58,609 nt of DNA, taken from positions 1 through 58,609 of the forward strand of contig NZ_JAGHRJ010000015.1 of the NCBI RefSeq assembly GCF_017743865.1. Reading direction: 5' to 3'. Under the pieces are notes generated by a model. That model ran no database searches, was not told the origin of the DNA, and saw only the letters and a list, made by a program, of their open reading frames with translations. How positions within the stretch are numbered: position 1 is the stretch's first letter; the number at the start of each line of letters is the position of its first letter. The DNA is from Labrenzia sp. R4_2 (lineage in GTDB: Bacteria; Pseudomonadota; Alphaproteobacteria; Rhizobiales; Stappiaceae). The position numbers were made by a program, and so were the translations under genes. Positions 1-8,729 of this stretch are shown here, piece by piece.

Positions 1-424
1 CTTCTTTCTCCGTGGTTGGCCGCTCGACATGCTGCTTCCAGCTGAGACAGAGTAGCGTTCTTTCAATAGAATTTACGCGACCCGCATACATAAAATCAGC
101 AGGCATGAGGTCCCGAATAATATACGCACTTGATCTGGTCGAGATTATGCCGGTTGCAAAACTCTTTAGAAAGAGCATTCGCAATTAGTCGGAGTTGCCG
201 AGCTTTTTCCTAGGCTCTGTTGACGGACATTCGCCCATCCTGTGAATTTGCTGTACCTCAAATAATCGTCTTCTTTCAGGCTTCTGCTTCAACGTGGTGA
301 ACGACAAATTTGGGGGCTCGAACCGGACTGGATGCTTATTGCGACACCAGTCAGTCAAGTATGGGGGCGGAAGCGGATTGGTAGCATGTGCCCAAGAGAT
401 CCGATATTGAGAAGCTAAGCGCGA
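1..424. other. Left-end noncoding stretch
   Basis: No open frame with a plausible start and coding character was found here on either strand, and no repeat, tRNA or strong hairpin stands out. It lies downstream of the minus-strand Crp/Fnr gene and may hold that gene's 3' end signals. It could also be the edge of a gene that continues outside the window. Confidence 0.5.
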
Positions 425-958
425 TTATCCGCCATGCTGCCGGCGGCTCGAAAGTTCTCGATAAAGGGCTTCGGGTGACACGCCGATTTCAGCGGCGATG
501 TCCTTGATTGGTCTTTCCGGAAATGTATCCGGATTGACCGCCAGCCAGAAATCAAGACGATCAGCAACCCTCTTCAGGCTGCGGATTTCGGTGTTCAGAC
601 GTGCGCGCTGGACGGAGTGTGCGAGACTACCCGCCCAGTTTTCTGCCCAGGTGCGGTTGGTTGCCAAGCGGTCTTTGAAAACGTTCGTCCCAAGCTGTGC
701 GACGGCGCCTTCACTCCGGGCTACCGCGTCGCAATGGTAATATTCTGAATAGACTGAGGCCTCAGCCAGAACAGTGCCTTGGCCCGCGCTTTGCAGCACC
801 ATTTCATTTCCCGAAGGGGTAACCCGGACAAGATCGATTTGACCCTCGAGTACCCAAAAGACCTTCAGGACCCGATCACCCGTGTGAAAGAGGCGTCCCC
901 CCTTTTCAAACGATCTCCGGGTCGCATCCGAGAATACCTGTGAAAGCCAATCAGACAT
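425..958 (-). CDS. Crp/Fnr-family transcriptional regulator
   Basis: Predicted 177-residue regulator. The N-terminal half matches a cyclic-nucleotide-binding-type beta barrel (LFHTGDRVLKVFWVLEGQI near the start, then a long dimerisation helix). The C-terminus has a short helix-turn-helix (IKDIAAEIGVSPEALYREL). It is somewhat short for the family (about 220-250), the DNA-binding domain being cut down to little more than the HTH. There is no N-terminal Cys cluster of the FNR type, so an iron-sulfur oxygen sensor is unlikely. The start at 958 (MSDWL) is preferred. An upstream in-frame start at 1009 would overlap the divergent gene's leader. It diverges from the secreted His-rich protein at 1027 and may regulate it (inference). 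The effector is unknown. Confidence 0.85.
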   Translation of the reverse strand: MSDWLSQVFSDATRRSFEKGGRLFHTGDRVLKVFWVLEGQIDLVRVTPSGNEMVLQSAGQGTVLAEASVYSEYYHCDAVARSEGAVAQLGTNVFKDRLATNRTWAENWAGSLAHSVQRARLNTEIRSLKRVADRLDFWLAVNPDTFPERPIKDIAAEIGVSPEALYRELSSRRQHGG

Positions 959-1026
959 GATTGCTTTCATACGTGCCGGCGTGCGTCCCGGGTAGAGCTT
1001 TGAGACCATTACAGGGAGATGTCTTC

Positions 1027-1587
1027 ATGAAACACTTTTCATCGCTGTCGGTTGTCCTGACGTTGATAGCCGGTCCGGCACTCGCCGAGACACCCGTACA
1101 CTCTCACGCCGCGATGCATCAACATCAGACCAAAGATGCCCGCATGCCGAATGAGCCAGGGCAAGGTGCTTTTGCCTCTGTCCAGGAGATCGTAGAACTA
1201 TTGCTCGCGGATCCGAAAACCAATTGGGAGCGGGTTGACCTGGAGGCCCTGCGCCTTCATCTGGCTGACATGGACAACGTAACGCTCCATTCAAGTGTTG
1301 CCGTGGAACCCCTGGCTGACGGTGCCCGTTTCACGGTTACATCAGGGAAGGGCGAGGTGAGCCGATCGATCAAGAACATGGTTCTGGCACACAGCCTCGA
1401 GATGTCCGGAACGTTCGGCTGGAAGCTGAGCGCAGAAGAGATCCCGGATGGAGCCGAATTGACGGTAACTGGACCCGCTGAAGACGCGTCCAGGATCCGG
1501 GGTCTGGGTTTCATAGGTGTCATGACGCTTGGTATGCATCATCAAAGCCATCATCTGGCGATCGCACGGGGCGACAATCCGCACTAG
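1027..1587 (+). CDS. Secreted His-rich protein of unknown function
   Basis: Predicted 186-residue protein with a Sec signal peptide (MKHFSSLSVVLTLIAGPALA, cleavage after ALA). The mature N-terminus is His-rich (HSHAAMHQHQ), and the C-terminal segment combines His and Met (GVMTLGMHHQSHHLAIARG). The middle reads as a mixed alpha/beta domain that I do not recognise. The start at 1027 has an AGGGAG Shine-Dalgarno at the right distance and gives a clean signal peptide. In-frame starts further upstream, to 961, would bury it. The His/Met clusters and the copper genes next door suggest periplasmic metal binding. That is inference only. Confidence 0.75.
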   Translation: MKHFSSLSVVLTLIAGPALAETPVHSHAAMHQHQTKDARMPNEPGQGAFASVQEIVELLLADPKTNWERVDLEALRLHLADMDNVTLHSSVAVEPLADGARFTVTSGKGEVSRSIKNMVLAHSLEMSGTFGWKLSAEEIPDGAELTVTGPAEDASRIRGLGFIGVMTLGMHHQSHHLAIARGDNPH

Positions 1588-1641
1588 GTTCTACGAACAC
1601 GAGGGCGAGCGCATTTGTCTGCTCTTGCTCCCAAAGCCGAA

Positions 1642-1845
1642 TTAACTTGTCGCAAGCGGTGAGAGCTCGTACCCGGCTGCCCGGATGACTTCAACGAGCT
1701 CATCTGCTGTTTGGGGAGCCTCGATATCGACGGTGCGCTGCTCAAGGTCGCACAAGACGATTGCCGCTGGGTCCTTTGAGAGCACCGCCTTCTCGATTGC
1801 CGCCACACAATGCCCGCAGCTCATATCCGGAACGCTGAATTTCAT
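1642..1845 (-). CDS. copZ: Copper chaperone, CopZ type (HMA domain)
   Basis: A 67-residue single heavy-metal-associated domain. The Cu(I) site is MSCGHC near residue 9, with the ferredoxin-like fold expected to fill the whole protein. It should be a cytoplasmic Cu(I) chaperone that delivers copper to CopA and to CueR. It is transcribed away from copA, with a CueR-type promoter directly upstream (see 1874-1904). A paralog with the same promoter architecture lies at 55189-55386. The C-terminal half is diverged from that copy, so this is not a recent duplication. Confidence 0.92.
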   Translation of the reverse strand: MKFSVPDMSCGHCVAAIEKAVLSKDPAAIVLCDLEQRTVDIEAPQTADELVEVIRAAGYELSPLATS

Positions 1846-1873
1846 GATCTACCTCCTGTTGGAAATTCTGCCG

Positions 1874-1904
1874 GTTATGGAGGTTCTTGTAAGGGGAAGG
1901 TCAA
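1874..1904 (-). promoter_or_regulatory. CueR/MerR-type promoter of copZ
   Basis: On the minus strand: -35 TTGACC (1904-1899), a 19-bp spacer TTCCCCTTACAAGAACCTC, and -10 CATAAC (1879-1874). A 19-bp spacer is the hallmark of MerR-family activated promoters, and the spacer holds an imperfect dyad of the CCTTCC...GGAACC kind seen in CueR operators. An AGGAGG ribosome site follows just before the copZ ATG. Confidence 0.85.
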
Positions 1905-1942
1905 CAGGTAGAACTACTTACAAAGTTTTTTGAGCCTTGCTG

Positions 1943-1973
1943 TTGACCTTCCAGCGGCTGGAAGCCCCATGTG
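1943..1973 (+). promoter_or_regulatory. CueR/MerR-type promoter of copA
   Basis: Plus strand: -35 TTGACC (1943-1948), a 19-bp spacer holding the perfect dyad CTTCCAG-CGG-CTGGAAG (1948-1964), and -10 CATGTG (1968-1973). This matches the CueR operator layout. The -10 is poor, as expected for a promoter that needs activator-driven untwisting. It sits 35 bp upstream of the copA ATG and about 40 bp from the divergent copZ promoter. Confidence 0.87.
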
Positions 1974-2007
1974 ATGGACAACCATTAACTTCGCATTGGA
2001 CCCTTCC

Positions 2008-4518
2008 ATGTCCTCGAAACATAAACTGTCTTTGTCCGTCCAGGGAATGACCTGTGCGTCCTGTGTCGGGCGCGTGGAGCGCGGCCTTTCCGAGCTGGAA
2101 GGCGCGACAGACGTTACCGTAAACCTTGCGACAGAAACCGCACACTTGTCTGTAGAGAGTTCAGGGCAAGCGTCAGACGCGATCGCCAAGCTCGAACAAT
2201 TGGGTTATCCGGCGCGTACCCAAACAGTATTGCTCAACGTCGGGTCAATGACCTGCGCATCCTGTGTCGGCCGTGTGAACAAAGCCCTGGAAGCTGTACC
2301 CGGCGTTGTGGCTGTGAACGTAAACCTTGCCTCAGAAACGGCGCACGTAACCTACGCCGAAGGTACCGTATCACCCCGGGTGCTGATGGAGGCTTCAGCC
2401 GCCGCCGGATATCCAGCGACGCTTGCTGAGGCGGGCGCAACGCGTGATCGCGGCGAGAGGAAGCGTGAAGAAGCGCAGGACCTGTTCCGGAAGATGACTA
2501 TCGCCGCGGCTTTTGCGTTCCCTGTCTTTATTTTCGAAATGGGCAGCCACGTTATTCCCGGTGTGCATCATTGGATCAACGCGACAGTCGGTCAGCAAAC
2601 AAGTTGGGTACTGCAATTCATCTTGACCACCGTCGTTCTGATCGGACCGGGACGAAGCTTCTACACCAAAGGATTTCCGGCTCTGGTGAAGGGTGCTCCG
2701 GACATGAACAGCCTCGTTGCTGTCGGCACGGGTGCAGCCTATGCCTATTCGGTCGTTGCAACCTTCCTTCCAACAGTGATCCCGGATGAAGTTCGAGCAG
2801 TCTACTTTGAAGCTGCTGCCGTTATCGTGGTCTTGATCCTGCTTGGACGATTCCTTGAAGCCCGAGCCAAAGGGCGAACCGGTGCCGCGATTCAGAAGCT
2901 GTTGGGCCTTCAGGCAAAGACAGCAAGGGTGCTGCGGGATGGTGAGCAGATCGAGGTTCCGATCGATGCCCTCGTGACAGGAGATACGATTGTTGTCCGT
3001 CCGGGTGAGCGCATTGCCGTAGATGGTGACGTGGTCGAGGGATCATCGCATGTCGACGAGAGCATGATTACCGGCGAGCCTGTGCCGGTTGAAAAGGTCG
3101 CGGGAACGCAGGTCACGGGAGGCACAGTCAATGGCTCTGGCAGCTTGCAGTATTTGGCAACCAGGGTAGGGGCCGATACCACTCTCTCGCAAATCATCCG
3201 CATGGTGGAGGAAGCACAGGGTGCGAAACTCCCGATCCAGGGACTGGTCGACAAGATAACCCTTTGGTTCGTTCCGGCCGTAATGCTGGTTGCCGCTCTC
3301 ACTGTTGTTGCGTGGCTGATCTTTGGCCCGGAACCTGCGCTCACGTTTGCGCTTGTTGCCGGCGTATCGGTTCTTATCATTGCCTGCCCGTGTGCCATGG
3401 GATTGGCAACGCCCACATCGATAATGGTCGGAACGGGACGGGCGGCTGAAATGGGTGTTTTGTTCCGGAAAGGTGATGCCCTTCAACAGCTGGCAGAAGT
3501 CAACGTTGTCGCGCTCGACAAAACCGGAACTGTTACCGAAGGTCGGCCGGAATTGACCGACATGGCGTTGGCAGAAGGCTTCGACCGACGGATCGTGCTG
3601 GAGCTGGTTGCGGCAGTTGAAAGCCTATCGGAACATCCCGTGGCAGAGGCGATTGTACGTGCCGCCTCCGTGGAAGGTAAGAACCACCTGGACGCCGAAG
3701 AATTTGCGTCGATTACGGGGCATGGTGTCAGCGGTTTGGTGTCGGGAAAGAGGGTTCTCGTCGGAGCCGATCGACTGATGCTCAAGGAAAACATTGCGAT
3801 AGACGACTTGCGAGTTCAGGAAGCGGATTTTGCGAAACGAGGCCGGACTGCGCTCTTTGCGGCAATTGACGGTCAGGTTGCGGCGGTGATCGGGGTATCC
3901 GACCCGGTCAAGGCTTCGAGCAGGGACGCTATCGCCGCGCTCCATGAGCAGGGCCTCAAGGTGGCAATGATCACTGGTGACAAACGGGAGACAGCCGAAG
4001 CGATTGCCGCCGAAACCGGAATTGACACCATCGTCGCTGGAGTGTTGCCGGATGGCAAGGTCGCTGCATTGAACGACCTTCGAGGTTCGGGTAGCAAAAT
4101 TGCCTTCGTGGGAGATGGTATCAATGACGCTCCCGCCTTGGCCCACGCGGACATCGGGATCGCCATTGGAACCGGAACCGATGTTGCAATTGAATCTGCG
4201 GATGTAGTTCTGATGTCGGGCGATCTGCGCGGTGTGGTCAACGCCCACGAAGTGTCAAAACGCACGATGCGCAACATCAGAGAAAACCTCTTCTGGGCGT
4301 TCGCATACAACACGGCACTCATACCCGTGGCCGCGGGTGTGTTTTATCCGGCTCTCGGCGTTCTTCTTTCGCCTGTTTTGGCGGCAGGTGCGATGGCGCT
4401 TTCCTCAGTCTTCGTCCTGACAAACGCTTTGCGGCTGCGTCGCATCAAGCCGTCAATGGACGAGAAAGAGGTTCCAGGACAGCCAGCGCGGGCGCCAATC
4501 GCGGCAGCTGCTGAATAA
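2008..4518 (+). CDS. copA: Cu(I)-exporting P1B-type ATPase CopA
   Basis: Predicted 836 residues, usual length for a two-HMA CopA. Two N-terminal heavy-metal domains (GMTCASC near residue 13, SMTCASC near 83) are followed by the P-type core. Visible motifs are the actuator TGEPVPVEK, the membrane copper site ACPCAMGLATP (Cys-Pro-Cys near 459), the phosphorylation loop DKTGTVTEG (Asp near 504) and the hinge GDGINDAPAL near 702. It pumps cytoplasmic Cu(I) to the periplasm. The ATG at 2008 is chosen over an upstream TTG at 1996. The cueR start overlaps its stop region, so copA and cueR form one unit, and CueR probably autoregulates through the copA promoter. Confidence 0.96.
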   Translation: MSSKHKLSLSVQGMTCASCVGRVERGLSELEGATDVTVNLATETAHLSVESSGQASDAIAKLEQLGYPARTQTVLLNVGSMTCASCVGRVNKALEAVPGVVAVNVNLASETAHVTYAEGTVSPRVLMEASAAAGYPATLAEAGATRDRGERKREEAQDLFRKMTIAAAFAFPVFIFEMGSHVIPGVHHWINATVGQQTSWVLQFILTTVVLIGPGRSFYTKGFPALVKGAPDMNSLVAVGTGAAYAYSVVATFLPTVIPDEVRAVYFEAAAVIVVLILLGRFLEARAKGRTGAAIQKLLGLQAKTARVLRDGEQIEVPIDALVTGDTIVVRPGERIAVDGDVVEGSSHVDESMITGEPVPVEKVAGTQVTGGTVNGSGSLQYLATRVGADTTLSQIIRMVEEAQGAKLPIQGLVDKITLWFVPAVMLVAALTVVAWLIFGPEPALTFALVAGVSVLIIACPCAMGLATPTSIMVGTGRAAEMGVLFRKGDALQQLAEVNVVALDKTGTVTEGRPELTDMALAEGFDRRIVLELVAAVESLSEHPVAEAIVRAASVEGKNHLDAEEFASITGHGVSGLVSGKRVLVGADRLMLKENIAIDDLRVQEADFAKRGRTALFAAIDGQVAAVIGVSDPVKASSRDAIAALHEQGLKVAMITGDKRETAEAIAAETGIDTIVAGVLPDGKVAALNDLRGSGSKIAFVGDGINDAPALAHADIGIAIGTGTDVAIESADVVLMSGDLRGVVNAHEVSKRTMRNIRENLFWAFAYNTALIPVAAGVFYPALGVLLSPVLAAGAMALSSVFVLTNALRLRRIKPSMDEKEVPGQPARAPIAAAAE

Positions 4519-4529
4519 TGGAGGTGGTG

Positions 4530-4922
4530 ATGAATATAGGAGATGTTTCCCGCAGGTCTGGCCTTCCCGCCAAGACGATCCGCTACTACGAGGACATAGG
4601 TCTTGTTACTCCACCACGCAGCGAGAACGGCTATAGAGCCTTTCGCGAGATGGAAGTACACAAACTGGCATTTCTGGGAAGAGCGCGCGAACTCGGGTTC
4701 ACAATCGACGACTGCCGGACCCTCTTGGCGCTTTATGAAAATGATGGCCGGGAAAGCGCACAGGTGAAACGGGTGGCCGAAGATCATCTGCTCAAGATCG
4801 ATGAAAAACTCGCACAATTGCAGTCCATGCGTGGAACTCTGGCACACTTGATCGACGAATGTGCGGGAGATCATCGTCCGGATTGCCCAATCCTTGAAGA
4901 CCTTGCGGGAGAACCGACCTGA
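4530..4922 (+). CDS. cueR: Cu(I)-responsive MerR-family activator CueR
   Basis: A 130-residue regulator with an N-terminal winged HTH (MNIGDVSRRSGLPAKTIRYY), a long dimerisation helix and a C-terminal metal loop with Cys111 and Cys119 separated by seven residues (ECAGDHRPDCPI). That is the spacing used by CueR for linear Cu(I)/Ag(I) coordination. A GGAGGTG ribosome site sits 3 nt before the ATG at 4530. An in-frame ATG at 4518 overlaps the copA stop and is less likely. The stop overlaps the next gene's ATG by one base. Targets in this window are probably the promoters of copA and both copZ genes. Confidence 0.94.
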   Translation: MNIGDVSRRSGLPAKTIRYYEDIGLVTPPRSENGYRAFREMEVHKLAFLGRARELGFTIDDCRTLLALYENDGRESAQVKRVAEDHLLKIDEKLAQLQSMRGTLAHLIDECAGDHRPDCPILEDLAGEPT

Positions 4923-5341
4923 TGCAAAGGAAGCTTCTGCTTGTATTGTGCGTGGTTTTGATCGCCGGGGCAGGCTATCTCCTGTTTGGCAATAAGAGCA
5001 ATGAGCCGTCGGGTGAGCCTGCGCAGGTTTTGGTTGAAGTAGTCGTCCCGCCTTTGGATGCCACAACAAAGCTCGGCGAGCGACTTTTCAATGACAACTG
5101 CGCAAGTTGCCATGGTCCGAACGCGGCTGGTCAACAAGGTGTTGCTCCACCTCTCGTTCACAAAATATACGAGCCAAGCCATCACGCTGACGGGGCGTTT
5201 TATCTCGCCGTCAAGCAGGGTGTTCGCGCTCATCATTGGACGTTTGGTGACATGCCGCCTGTTGAGGGCTTGACCCAGAAGGATGTTGAGCGGATTGTTA
5301 CGTATGTCCGGCTCCTTCAAAGAGCCAACGGAATTCAGTAA
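4922..5341 (+). CDS. Membrane-anchored monohaem cytochrome c
   Basis: A 139-residue class I cytochrome c. It has an N-terminal hydrophobic anchor or signal (LLLVLCVVLIAGAGYLLFG), one haem motif CASCHG and a downstream Met ligand candidate in GDMPPVEGL. The middle carries the segment HKIYEPSHHADGAFYLAVKQG. A clear paralog lies at 39077-39508 (CAACHG, HDIYNPGHHPDESFYSAVQKG). The start overlaps the cueR stop, so it is co-transcribed with copA-cueR. It is likely a periplasm-facing electron carrier. The partner is unknown, with the multicopper oxidases nearby as candidates. Confidence 0.88.
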   Translation: MQRKLLLVLCVVLIAGAGYLLFGNKSNEPSGEPAQVLVEVVVPPLDATTKLGERLFNDNCASCHGPNAAGQQGVAPPLVHKIYEPSHHADGAFYLAVKQGVRAHHWTFGDMPPVEGLTQKDVERIVTYVRLLQRANGIQ

Positions 5342-5348
5342 GGGTCCG

Positions 5349-5693
5349 ATGAAGCGCGCTCTGCCAATGTTCTTGACCAGGTTGATGATGTCAGTTGCTG
5401 TACTGATGTTCCTGATTGGTGGTGCCACGTTCAACCATTCCGTAGCAGGCCACGATCACGCTGCTCATGCACATGTAGACACCCTCGATCATCATCATGC
5501 TGAAACCGATCAAGGAGACATCGGATTTGCTGATGCGCAAACAGTTCATTGTGGCGCAAATCTGCTTGCTCTGACGACTGAATTCGAGCCTTTCACCCTG
5601 ACGGTTTCCAGGGAGATCGAGGCGATCGAGGCGAAGCTGGTTTTGTTGAAATCGAGTGCAGTAGAACCTCCGCCTCCACGACACTTTTCCTAG
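5349..5693 (+). CDS. Small secreted His-rich protein, PPR-tail family
   Basis: Predicted 114 residues: N-terminal signal or membrane segment (MFLTRLMMSVAVLMFLIGG), then a His-rich stretch (HDHAAHAHVDTLDHHHAE), one Cys (VHCGANLL) and a proline/arginine tail (EPPPPRHFS). It begins just after the cytochrome stop, and the ATG at 5349 has a nearby GGGT-type ribosome site. It resembles four other small proteins in this window (8730, 27508, 40939, 56824) in layout: signal, His/Cys motif and C-terminal Pro-Pro-basic tail. Similar in style to DUF2946/CopL-like proteins of copper clusters, but I cannot assign a family with certainty. Confidence 0.7.
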   Translation: MKRALPMFLTRLMMSVAVLMFLIGGATFNHSVAGHDHAAHAHVDTLDHHHAETDQGDIGFADAQTVHCGANLLALTTEFEPFTLTVSREIEAIEAKLVLLKSSAVEPPPPRHFS

Positions 5694-5754
5694 TCCCGGT
5701 TCATAAAAGGTGGCTCAGGCCACCAAGCATTCTGGATATAGGAAAGACAATCCA

Positions 5755-6375
5755 ATGAAACTGTCCGTAATACTCGTTTCGGGAGCGCTAGTCGTGTCTG
5801 GTGTTGCCGCTGCCCTGGCGCATGGTGGTGCCACGGGAATTGTAAAAGAGCGCATGGACGCCATGAGCGCCATGGGCAAGGCCATAAAGTCACTCTCTGC
5901 GATGATGCGTGGTGAAACCGCATATGACGCGGCGGCGGTACGCAAGAGTGCAGAAGTTCTTAAAAGCCACTCGGGTGAAGCGCTCACAAAACTTTTTCCC
6001 GAAGGCAGCATAAAAGGTCCATCAGAAGCCAAACCTGAGATCTGGTCAAATTGGCAGGAGTTTGCCGACATTTCCGGGCAACTTGAACTCTTCGCGACGG
6101 CTCTTGGAGAAGCTGCGGACAACGGACTTTCCGAGCCCGGAACCGGAGGCGGCATGATGGGACAAGGCGGTATGATGGGCGGTCAGTCTGGAATGATGGG
6201 TCAAGGTGGCATGATGGGGCAGGGCACCATGATGGGAGAAGGCACCACGATGGGTGACCCTTCCCACATGCAAAATCCTGAGCTGCTTGCCCAAATGCCG
6301 GTTCAAGGCCTTTTTGCCATGACTGCGCAGACCTGCTCGTCATGTCATACAAAGTTCCGTATCGAGAAAAAGTAA
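5755..6375 (+). CDS. Cytochrome c-prime/c556-type protein with Met-rich insert
   Basis: Predicted 206 residues: signal peptide ending AAALAHG, a four-helix-bundle-like body, and the class II C-terminal haem motif CSSCHTKFR close to the end. Between the last two helices lies an insert of repeated Gly-Gly-Met-Met units (about residues 127-165) that ordinary c-prime cytochromes (about 130-150 residues) lack. Met-rich repeats are typical of periplasmic Cu(I)-binding loops, so this looks like a haem protein with an added copper-binding module (inference). The start at 5755 gives a proper signal peptide. The next cytochrome gene starts 3 bp after its stop. Confidence 0.85.
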   Translation: MKLSVILVSGALVVSGVAAALAHGGATGIVKERMDAMSAMGKAIKSLSAMMRGETAYDAAAVRKSAEVLKSHSGEALTKLFPEGSIKGPSEAKPEIWSNWQEFADISGQLELFATALGEAADNGLSEPGTGGGMMGQGGMMGGQSGMMGQGGMMGQGTMMGEGTTMGDPSHMQNPELLAQMPVQGLFAMTAQTCSSCHTKFRIEKK

Positions 6376-6378
6376 CCC

Positions 6379-7269
6379 GTGCGGATCTGGCTTATTGGTG
6401 CGTGCTCCGCTCTTGCGATAGCAGGAGCGGGGTTCGCAGGGCTGTATTTCTGGCCAATAGGAAAACCGGTTGAACTTGAAGCTGCACAGGGTAATCCGCA
6501 GCGCGGTGCCTATCTCGCGCGGATGTCAGGGTGTATCGCTTGTCATACGGATTTTGAAGGCGCAGGAAAGCCGCTCGCAGGCGGGCTGAAACTTCCAACC
6601 GATTTTGGCACGTTTTATTCTCCAAACCTGACGACTGATCGGGAAAATGGCATAGGTGCCTGGACAGTGGAGGATTTTGCCAAAGCAGTACGGCAGGGCA
6701 TATCTCCGCAAGGAGAGCCATACTACCCATCCTTTCCATATCCGTTCTACGCCAAGCTTTCGGATCAGGACGTTGCCGATTTATGGGCTGCGTTTCAAAC
6801 GGTTCCTCCAGTCGCGGAAGTATCGAAGGCCCATGAAATGCTGCCGCCTTTCAATATCCGTTCTGGCCTAAAGGTTTGGCGCGGTGTGTTTTTCGATCAG
6901 AAGCCATTTCAACCTGACCCTGATCGAAGCGACGCGTGGAACCGTGGCAAGTATATTGTAGAAGGTCCAGCCCATTGCGGAGCGTGTCACACGCCTCGAA
7001 ACTTTCTCGGAGCCAGACAGGCCGAACAATATCTGCACGGCGCGGAAAAGTTGCCCGACGGCGGCAAATCGCCACCTATCACCAGCGCATCTTTAAAGGA
7101 GGCAGGCTGGACGATAAGTTCATTATCCTACGCTTTGCAGACGGGAGTGATGCTCGACGGCGATGTGTTTGGCGGCTCAATGGGGGAGGTCGTGCGGGAT
7201 GGCACTGCGTTCATGTCAGAAGAAGACAGGAAGGCCATCGCGACCTACTTGCTGGAAAGAGAGCAATAG
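6379..7269 (+). CDS. Dihaem cytochrome c, dehydrogenase-subunit type
   Basis: A 296-residue protein with an N-terminal signal/anchor (LIGACSALAIAGAGFAGLYF) and two haem sites, CIACHT near residue 52 and CGACHT near 199. It resembles the cytochrome c subunits of membrane alcohol/gluconate dehydrogenases but has two haem motifs, not three. The GTG start at 6379 is preferred because it lies three bases after the previous stop and precedes the signal directly. The multicopper oxidase starts 4 bp later, which makes this cytochrome a plausible electron partner for that oxidase (inference). Confidence 0.9.
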   Translation: MRIWLIGACSALAIAGAGFAGLYFWPIGKPVELEAAQGNPQRGAYLARMSGCIACHTDFEGAGKPLAGGLKLPTDFGTFYSPNLTTDRENGIGAWTVEDFAKAVRQGISPQGEPYYPSFPYPFYAKLSDQDVADLWAAFQTVPPVAEVSKAHEMLPPFNIRSGLKVWRGVFFDQKPFQPDPDRSDAWNRGKYIVEGPAHCGACHTPRNFLGARQAEQYLHGAEKLPDGGKSPPITSASLKEAGWTISSLSYALQTGVMLDGDVFGGSMGEVVRDGTAFMSEEDRKAIATYLLEREQ

Positions 7270-7273
7270 CATC

Positions 7274-8668
7274 ATGATTAGCAGACGAAATCTTTTGGTA
7301 TCGGCCGGCTTCGCGACGGCTGCCTTTGCAGGGCGATCTCTTTTCAGTGCAGCGCGCGCTGAAGACGGCTTTCTCGAAATAACCGCTGGTTCGACCTCAA
7401 AGAAGCTCTATCACGAGGATGCAGAAGCCTCTGATCTTTGGCTCTACAATGCAAGCACGCCGGGGCCGGAAATCAGAGTGAAGGTTGGCGAACGCGTCAA
7501 AGTTCGCCTCAAGAACAACCTGGAAGAACCCACATCCATCCATTGGCATGGTATCCGTATCGCAAACGATATGGATGGTGTCTCAGGCCTTACTCAGGAG
7601 CCAGTTCAACCTGGAGAGACGTTCGAGTATGAATTCGTGGCTCCGGACGCTGGGACGTATTGGTATCATGCCCATAACAAGAGCTGGAACCAGGTCGCAC
7701 GCGGTCTCTACGGTCCCCTAATTGTAGACGAGGAAACACCTGCGTTCGATCCGGAATACGATCTGACACTTGTGATCGATGATTGGCGCCTTTCCCAGGA
7801 TGGCAGTCTCGACCTTGCGAGCCTTGGACATCTCATGGACTGGAGCCACGGCGGGCGGTTCGGCAATTATCTCACGGTCAATGGCATAAGCCGTCCGGAG
7901 TTCGAATTGAAGCACGGCCAAGCCTACCGTCTCCGTCTGATCAATGCGGCCAATGCAAGGATTTTTGATATTGATCCGCAGAGATTTGGTGCAAAAATCC
8001 TGGCATATGATGGGCAACCGCTTCCTGCGCCGGAAGCTCCTGCCTATTCGCCTCTTTTGCTCGCTCCCGCCCAACGCATGGATCTCCTTGTGATAGGCGG
8101 TGACGATTTTGCGCTTGAGGAGCTGTCTGGCGATACACCTTACCCTTTTGCCTTCTTCAAGGTGAACAAGCAGATGCAAACTCAAAGGGAGTTCCGCAAA
8201 CTTGCTCCCAATCCCATACCGGAACCGGATCTGATCAATGCGAAGAAATTCGAGATCGACATGACCGGCGGAGCCATGGGGCGCATGGTTGAAACGGTGT
8301 ACAACGGCAAGGTTCTGACAGGTGAGGACTTCCCCAAGACCGGTCAACTGTGGGCGTTCAACGGTGTGGCCAATCTTGCGAAAGACCCGTTTTTTTCAGT
8401 TGAGCGCGGCGAAAGCGTCGTGTTGAAGGTCGTCAACAACACGGCGTTTATGCACGCCATGCATGTTCACGGACATCACTTCAGGGTCATCGAACGCGAA
8501 GGAGCGACAATTGACGATGGCCAGCCTTGGCGAGACACTTTTGTTATTGGCCCAGATCAAAGCGTCGAAATCGCGTTTGTGGCAGACAATAAAGGCAAGT
8601 GGCTGTTTCATTGTCATATGCTTGAACACGCTGCGGCTGGAATGAACACATGGTTCGAAGTTGCCTAG
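7274..8668 (+). CDS. Tat-exported multicopper oxidase
   Basis: Predicted 464 residues with a Tat signal (SRRNLLVSAGFATAAFAG). All four copper-binding segments are visible: HWHG, YWYHAH, HAMHVHGHHF and the type 1/trinuclear HCHMLEHAAAGM (Cys with axial Met). The enzyme should oxidise Cu(I) or organic substrates in the periplasm with O2. It differs strongly from the second oxidase at 11929. The start at 7274 is required for the twin-arginine signal, and starts further upstream in frame are inside the previous gene. It lacks an obvious Met-rich insert of the CueO type. Confidence 0.93.
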   Translation: MISRRNLLVSAGFATAAFAGRSLFSAARAEDGFLEITAGSTSKKLYHEDAEASDLWLYNASTPGPEIRVKVGERVKVRLKNNLEEPTSIHWHGIRIANDMDGVSGLTQEPVQPGETFEYEFVAPDAGTYWYHAHNKSWNQVARGLYGPLIVDEETPAFDPEYDLTLVIDDWRLSQDGSLDLASLGHLMDWSHGGRFGNYLTVNGISRPEFELKHGQAYRLRLINAANARIFDIDPQRFGAKILAYDGQPLPAPEAPAYSPLLLAPAQRMDLLVIGGDDFALEELSGDTPYPFAFFKVNKQMQTQREFRKLAPNPIPEPDLINAKKFEIDMTGGAMGRMVETVYNGKVLTGEDFPKTGQLWAFNGVANLAKDPFFSVERGESVVLKVVNNTAFMHAMHVHGHHFRVIEREGATIDDGQPWRDTFVIGPDQSVEIAFVADNKGKWLFHCHMLEHAAAGMNTWFEVA

Positions 8669-8729
8669 ATCACTCGTCTGTGTTCGACAGGGAGTGGTAC
8701 TTGCGATGATTGTGGAGTATTGACGCGCT

